From Aplidium turbinatum (Eukaryota; Chordata; Ascidiacea; Aplousobranchia; Polyclinidae), in NCBI GenBank assembly GCA_918807975.1, contig OU964921.1:35490498-35554497 (forward strand): a stretch of DNA of 64,000 nucleotides, in the 5' to 3' direction. Shown here piece by piece: positions 23,411-64,000 of the stretch. The position numbers and the translations under genes are program-made. Every line of letters begins with the position of its first letter. The first letter of the stretch is position 1. Under the pieces are notes generated by a model. That model was not told where the DNA came from, made no database searches, and was given only the letters and a program-made list of their open reading frames with translations.

Positions 23411-23720
23411 GTTTTTTTTTTTTTTTTTTCATATCTTTATCCTGCATTGCGAAATAAACAGGTGAACGCCTTCCAACGTACACCTGACCCACGCTGCAGT
23501 CGACGGCAATATCTGTTTCCGGTTGTCTACTCTACTTATGACTTAAATTTGGTACGGTAGGCTGCTACCCATTACTCGAAATCGATCACTGGGTAGAGGC
23601 AATTATGGTAAAGTTTCTTGCCCAGAGAAACAACAGCAAGTGCGGGTGGCTGGAGTCGAACATGCAGGCTCTCGACTGCGAGCCCAACACGCTAACCACT
23701 GCTGCCGATAGTATGCCAAT
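23411..23720 (-). mobile_element. tRNA-derived SINE (family D)
   Basis: On the minus strand the head contains GCAGTGGTTAGCGTG (box A-like) and TGTTCGACTCCAG (box B-like). A body with CTCTGGGCAAGAAACTT and AATTGCCTCTACCCAGTG follows, and an A-rich tail (plus-strand T run 23411-23430). The body words are of the sort seen in widespread metazoan SINEs. No clear duplication was seen. Confidence 0.7.
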
Positions 23721-24149
23721 GGTATGGGGATTATCTGCTCAAGCAGTAAACCTTTACAAGGCCAATTTGGAAATGTACCACGCCTAAGAGAACGCAAGAA
23801 AGCAAGCACTTTCGTCGAAAAGAGAGGCGTCGAAATAATCCCTTAGCCTACTACAAATCATTTGATTTTGGTCTAAAAGCTCAAACTTTCACCTTTTCAA
23901 CAACTACTCTCGGTATCAACAATTCTACCTGAAGTAAACTATGACTTTACTTGACATTGTGGATGGTTTTATCATTCTGAAAGTAGAGCAAGGCCAAATT
24001 GGTCTAGCTTAGGCTAATACAATGTGCACTGTACAACCAGTGTTTCGACCCAAACCAAAATCCAATCAACTTCAATTTTTACCAATCTTGACATTAGCTC
24101 ATCACATGATACTTGCATTTATTCGACACTTTTATTCGTTATCGACCAG

Positions 24150-24435
24150 GCAAAAAAGATTGCCGTTGAAACACCATGTGATACTTTAGATCAGCCTTTG
24201 TGGCTTAAAGCAAGAGGACTCATGGAAGAAAAGCAGCTTCCGATTGTGTGCAGACTGGGGGTTTCATACTCTTATGCGTTTTTTAGGCACTGTTGGAATG
24301 CTAATGAAAGGTTCTGGCTTGAAGGATTTGTTTGCTGAAGTCTACGCGGAAAATAGCATCCCTCATATCTTGTCAGGCAAAGCAATTGCAAGATCATTGA
24401 GAGCACACTTATCAGTACAGTGCTCTAATAACTAG
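24150..24435 (+). pseudogene. C-terminal fragment of the orphan transposon protein
   Basis: Two overlapping frames give PLWLKARGLMEEKQLPIV, then GFHTLMRFLGTVGMLMKGSG, then DLFAEVYAENSIPHILSGKA and ARSLRAHL. This run resembles a protein recurring in repeats of cnidarians, molluscs and fish in my recollection; I cannot place it in a named transposase class. It is broken in this copy. Confidence 0.45.
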
Positions 24436-24500
24436 CATCCCTCATATCTTGTCAGGCAAAGCAATTGCAAGATCATTGAGAGCACACTTATCAGTACAGT
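24354..24500 (+). repeat. 79-bp tandem duplication
   Basis: The segment starting TAGCATCCCTCATATCTTGT is present at 24354 and again at 24433. The first 68 bp are identical in the two copies, followed by 11 bp of filler. It lies at the end of the orphan-protein fragment. The lack of divergence implies a recent event. Confidence 0.9.
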
Positions 24501-24759
24501 TTGGCGGATATGCCCATAGCACCAGAAGCACTGACCAACGTAATTAGATGCAGATGAAAGAAATCAACGAAAAATCCATGTGGAACGAAAACTTGCACCT
24601 GTCGCAAGCATGGAATGGCGTGTGTTTCTTCGTGTGGTGAATGTCATGGTGTTGAATGTAACAATATAGTAAGTACGCTTAAAATACGAAGACAGTTTCA
24701 CATCTTTTTCGTATCTAAGTAGTATGAACGACATAGGCTTACTCCAGCAGAGACTAGAC

Positions 24760-26003
24760 CAGGGCTTCCCGATTCGTTTATCACCCCACACCCCTTGGGA
24801 TTGATGAAGCCAATCTCGCACCCCCTGTTTTGAAGCAGAGTGTTTCTGAGAAAAAATTCAAAATATGTACGAAGACCACGCAGAAAAGCAGCTCACCGTC
24901 CTTTATATGGCTAATAAATAGGAAAAGGGGCAGCCTTCAACAACACGATCACATAAAATCAGCAGCGTAGCCAGAAATTTTGAGAGTGGGGTTTTTGAAG
25001 ACCGGCGGGCAAATCCGACAGCGTGTTCGTGTAAGACGACACCCAGCGGCGGGGGGGCTGGGGGACTCCCCTCAGCAAATTTTGAAAAGTTACTTTGAAT
25101 TTGGTGCATTTTGAGAGCATTTTAAACAAAAATGTGGGTATGAATATTCCTGTAAAATGGTGCTATCAGGTGGCATAGCAAAAGGATAAGATCATGTTTT
25201 CTTCGGCATTTTTCGAAAATAAAGCTAATTCTCTATGTTTTCATGTTGCTAATTTCTGGCTGAGATGTTTGAATGTTTGGTATTGCCAAAACTCGCTCTT
25301 TTAATGCAGTTTTGTTTAAAATTAGGCAATTTTTTTTAGACTCAAAGCATCATTCTCAAGCATAAAGAGACTGAAAGCATCATTTTCAATATCGTGACGT
25401 CACACGCGTGCCAAAAGGGGGGTTGTAACCCCCAACCCCCCTTTGGCTACGCCACAGCACAAAATGCAAAATCGAATAAATAATGAAATAACACAAACTG
25501 AGAACACAATGACGTTAATCAAGATCTATGACCTTTCTCCTGCCTTTACGAATCTATCTGTTCAACCAGTAGCTGACACTTTCCTTTTCGTAAGTCAATC
25601 CACAGTCTATAACGTGAAAAACTTCGTTCTCGCTTAAAATGCGTTCTTTCCCAATGCGTATGATAAGAAATTGCCAACAATGAGGAAATTTCTGATATTA
25701 TTATCGCAATATTATTATTACTATCGATATTATTATCGCAATATTATCGCATTATCCCTCCACCAATCACGTGACGTTCGGACCCACAGCCTTTTTGTTA
25801 CTTGTCGGGTGGTATTTTCTTGTTGTGCATAGTGCTGTATAGGCCAACATAGAATGCTCTAAGAGATAAGCACCACCTCCCTCGTTTAAAAAAATCCATC
25901 TCTATATACGGTATAGCTGTTTTTCCTGGGTGGATTCTCACACCCCTAGAAACAGCTACTCGCACCCCCTGGGGGTGTGAGCACCTCCAATCGGGAAGCC
26001 CTG
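24760..26003. mobile_element. 1.24-kb hAT-type element
   Basis: Termini CAGGGCTTCCCGATT and AATCGGGAAGCCCTG are bracketed by GACTAGAC (24752-24759 and 26004-26011). Subterminal CACCCC/GGGGTG words are inverted. It has no transposase frame, and it contains the family 1 element 24960-25457 and an ATT/TCGCAATATT-rich microsatellite at 25690-25755. Confidence 0.85.
24960..25457. mobile_element. hAT-type element, family 1 copy C (nested)
   Basis: Left end CAGCAGCGTAGCCAGAAA and right end CCTTTGGCTACGCCACAG. Flanks CATAAAAT (24952-24959) and CACAAAAT (25458-25465) are an 8-bp duplication with one mismatch. The core matches 17384-17610 and 21590-21780. Confidence 0.7.
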
Positions 26004-26823
26004 GACTAGACGAAAGACAAATAAAGATTTTTTTTTACTTCTGCAGAACGTCGATATTGGTAGGCTACAGAATAAGAGGAATCCTCGTAGCCTACAATGA
26101 AGATGAAACGGGACAAGACGAGGAGGAATTAGGCAACATCTTTGAAGTTTTTGATGATGATTATTGAATCATATTGATAGCTTCAATTTTTGTTTCGTTT
26201 ACTTTGTTTAATTCTTGTTAAAAAATATAGAATAACTCCAACAGTGACGAATGATTTCAAATTTTTCTGAAATTCATAGATTTATCCTTTTGTTAAATCG
26301 GTAATAACTCTTTTTCTGTACATTTTCAGGGTTCTGGTTAATAGAAAAAGTTGTTCCCCTTGAAAAATGCTAAAAAATGGTGTAGGCTATAATATGTCCT
26401 ATTCTGAGAAACTTAAAATTTTCATATTTTGGACCCAAATGGATTGTGACATCATTTGGAAAAAGAGCCCAAAAGGGGGTTTTCCATTATCCGATTGATA
26501 AGGATTTTTTTTTTCTGAGCCAACTCCATAGTATGGAGAAGGCTTGAACAAAGTATCAGCTTGATAATAATTTTTTCCCACAAACACCACGTTTTAAGGT
26601 CCCACGACTGCACTAATTTTAGCGGATAGGCCAACCAAAATTTATGGTTAGCCCTATAGCCTGCCTACCCACCTATCGTTGCGCGGCACAGACCTACTGG
26701 CTGCGGAGCACAGTCGTAGCTGTTGATAAAAGCTAGTAGACTGGCTAAAAGTTGATTTCGAAATTTCTTTATAAAAGATAAGTACAATTTTAGTAGAAAA
26801 GTGACTTTCTTTAACCATATAAA

Positions 26824-27236
26824 GATAAAACCAAGCAACCACACCGCATTTAACATAATACAATTAGAGTGAACATAAAACTACGAACGTTTTCGGCCAT
26901 GCTCAAGTTACCTACACAAATTTGATACGAAAATCCAAGAGGCTTTGCTTATAAAATCCTGCAATCCTCGCCTCAATACGCAGTTGTTTGCCGCAGGCGC
27001 TTCTTATCTCCTAAACGTTTTTTCATAATTTGTTTTATGATGCGCTTTTTTACTTCGCGTAATGAACTGCCGTGTGATGTGCCTTTCTCCTCTGCTTTGT
27101 AGTTTCATTCTTGTGCATTTCGTTTTTCAGAAGGGCTAACCTGAGTATGGCCGAAAACGTTAGTAGTTTATAGTTTATGTTCAGTTGTTCACTCTAATTG
27201 TATGATGTTAAATGCCGTGTGGTTGCTTGGTTTTAT
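26824..27236. mobile_element. Fold-back Penelope-like element fragment
   Basis: Both ends carry the same tail in opposite orientation: ATAAAACCAAGCAACCACAC at 26824 and its complement ending at 27236. Each arm is about 85-90 bp and contains ATGGCCGAAAACGTT. Between them lies the last part of the GIY-YIG frame (about 26930-27025), matching 2600-2687. This is a truncated copy with an inverted extra tail. Confidence 0.75.
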
Positions 27237-27408
27237 CTGTAGGCCTATAGGGTAAAAGATAAAGAGCTTTTGAAAAGCATTCTTTTCGGAAAATGACAGC
27301 TAGTTAGTCTAATATCACACTTAGTTTTAGTTACTGACAGGTTTTCTTTGGTAGATGCACAATCGTGGACTCATGTAGCAAATTAATAAACACCGTTGTT
27401 TTTAAACT

Positions 27409-27414
27409 TTTATT
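27409..27414 (-). terminator. poly(A) signal of the dynein gene
   Basis: AATAAA on the minus strand lies 139 bp after the dynein stop codon (27553-27555). The stretch 27237-27552 holds the 3' UTR and downstream flank, with no other feature seen. Confidence 0.6.
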
Positions 27415-27552
27415 AAACAAAATATAAGCTTTACATAAACTGTCACTAAAGTTTTCATTCCAAAAAAAGAAAGAAGGCTTAAAAAAACTTTTCAACGACA
27501 ATAAATATTCACTTTAACAGAGTCACGTTTGCGAAACAGCAGAAACGCCTGT

Positions 27553-63449
<35,897 letters not shown>

Positions 63450-64000
63450 CTGTTTATTTAAAAAAAATGGTATGTTTTAATAATATTAAAGAAAACTTGA
63501 TAGCCTGTTGTAGAAATGAAACTGAGACTACCCATACAAAATACAACTCATTTGAAACCATGAGTAGATCTTAGGGTGTTTCAAAATTTCACCACTTTTA
63601 AATTTCAAAACGAGTACCTTTTTTTCTGATGGAGTTTTGGCCGCTGATTACAAATCTGGCATTACTTTTTCATTATGACGTCATCTTGAGGGTGCCCCAC
63701 GCGATTTTTCACGAGTTTTCGCGTTTTTTCAATATCTCGAAAACTACTTGGGCTAGACGTATGGAATTTGTATCAAATGATGCAGAATATACGATTTCCT
63801 ATCTATACTTAAGAGAGTTTAAAGTCGTATCTGCTTTAGAAAAAAAGTAATTTGAGAAAAACACTTTTTTATTGTTTTTATATCCATATCTATAATCTTC
63901 GAGCTATATGACTATTACAATTGTGGCGCCATTTGCAGAATGGGTTCAAATTTAAAAAGCGTTTCTACTTTTAAATTTGATTTTATAACCTGTAGTCGTT
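63450..64000. other. Dynein intron running off the window
   Basis: The acceptor of exon 63237-63449 is followed (towards the gene's 5' end) by 550 bp in which I see no further dynein-like frame. The small plus-strand frame at 63629-63850 resembles nothing I know and is probably repeat-derived. Confidence 0.4.

Larger units (their letters stand above)
22363..26610 (+). mobile_element. 4.2-kb DNA transposon-like element with ~270-bp inverted ends
   Basis: Left arm 22363-22640 and right arm 26310-26610 are inverted copies: CAGTCGTG outermost, then TGTGGGAAAA, AACCCCCTTTT, GGACCCAAA-type words, and AAAAAGTTGTTCCCCTTGAA near the inner edge. Remnants of one or two plus-strand coding exons lie between (23044-23398, 24150-24435). 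I found no target duplication. It hosts a SINE (23411-23720) and a hAT element (24760-26003). The superfamily is not assigned. Confidence 0.65.

Noticed and set aside
25690-25755. CRISPR-like or other regular array
   Set aside because: It is a simple ATT/TCGCAATATT microsatellite with no spacers; no CRISPR array exists in the window.

Overview
The window looks like intron-rich animal nuclear DNA. The genes carry many short exons with GT-AG (and two GC-AG) introns, one gene is an axonemal dynein heavy chain (so the species makes motile cilia or flagella), and introns and spacers are packed with SINEs, a LINE, Penelope-like fragments and small DNA transposons. The proteins read like an invertebrate, possibly an invertebrate deuterostome such as a tunicate; that placement is inference only.

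Layout. 37-6070 (+): CTP synthase, entering the window without its first ~55 codons; 13 exons recovered, with a Penelope-like fragment and a hAT remnant in two introns. 6523-14861 (-): complete ten-exon pyruvate dehydrogenase E1 alpha, convergent with CTP synthase, carrying a mitochondrial presequence exon and a 2.7-kb first intron that holds three small transposons with target-site duplications. 15350-15808 (-): uninterrupted ribosomal protein S18 (uS13). 15.8-27.4 kb: gene-poor spacer with a LINE split by a hAT element, several hAT-type elements with 8-bp duplications, and a 4.2-kb long-inverted-repeat element hosting a SINE, a 1.2-kb hAT element and, inside that, another hAT element. 27553-63449 (-): 70 exons (~12.1 kb, ~4,030 codons) of an outer-arm axonemal dynein heavy chain of the DNAH5/DNAH8 type, from the tail to the last codon; roughly the first 500 residues lie beyond the right edge.

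The genes have unrelated jobs (nucleotide synthesis, mitochondrial carbon entry, translation, ciliary motility); I see no pathway cluster. RPS18 and PDHA lie in tandem 488 bp apart and could share transcription, but this is unproven. The most notable things are the fold-back Penelope-like ends with decayed hammerhead-like motifs, the three-level transposon nest, an orphan transposon protein family, an apparent single-base frameshift in one dynein exon, two GC-AG introns, and a CTP synthase gene whose stop codon sits across a usable splice donor.
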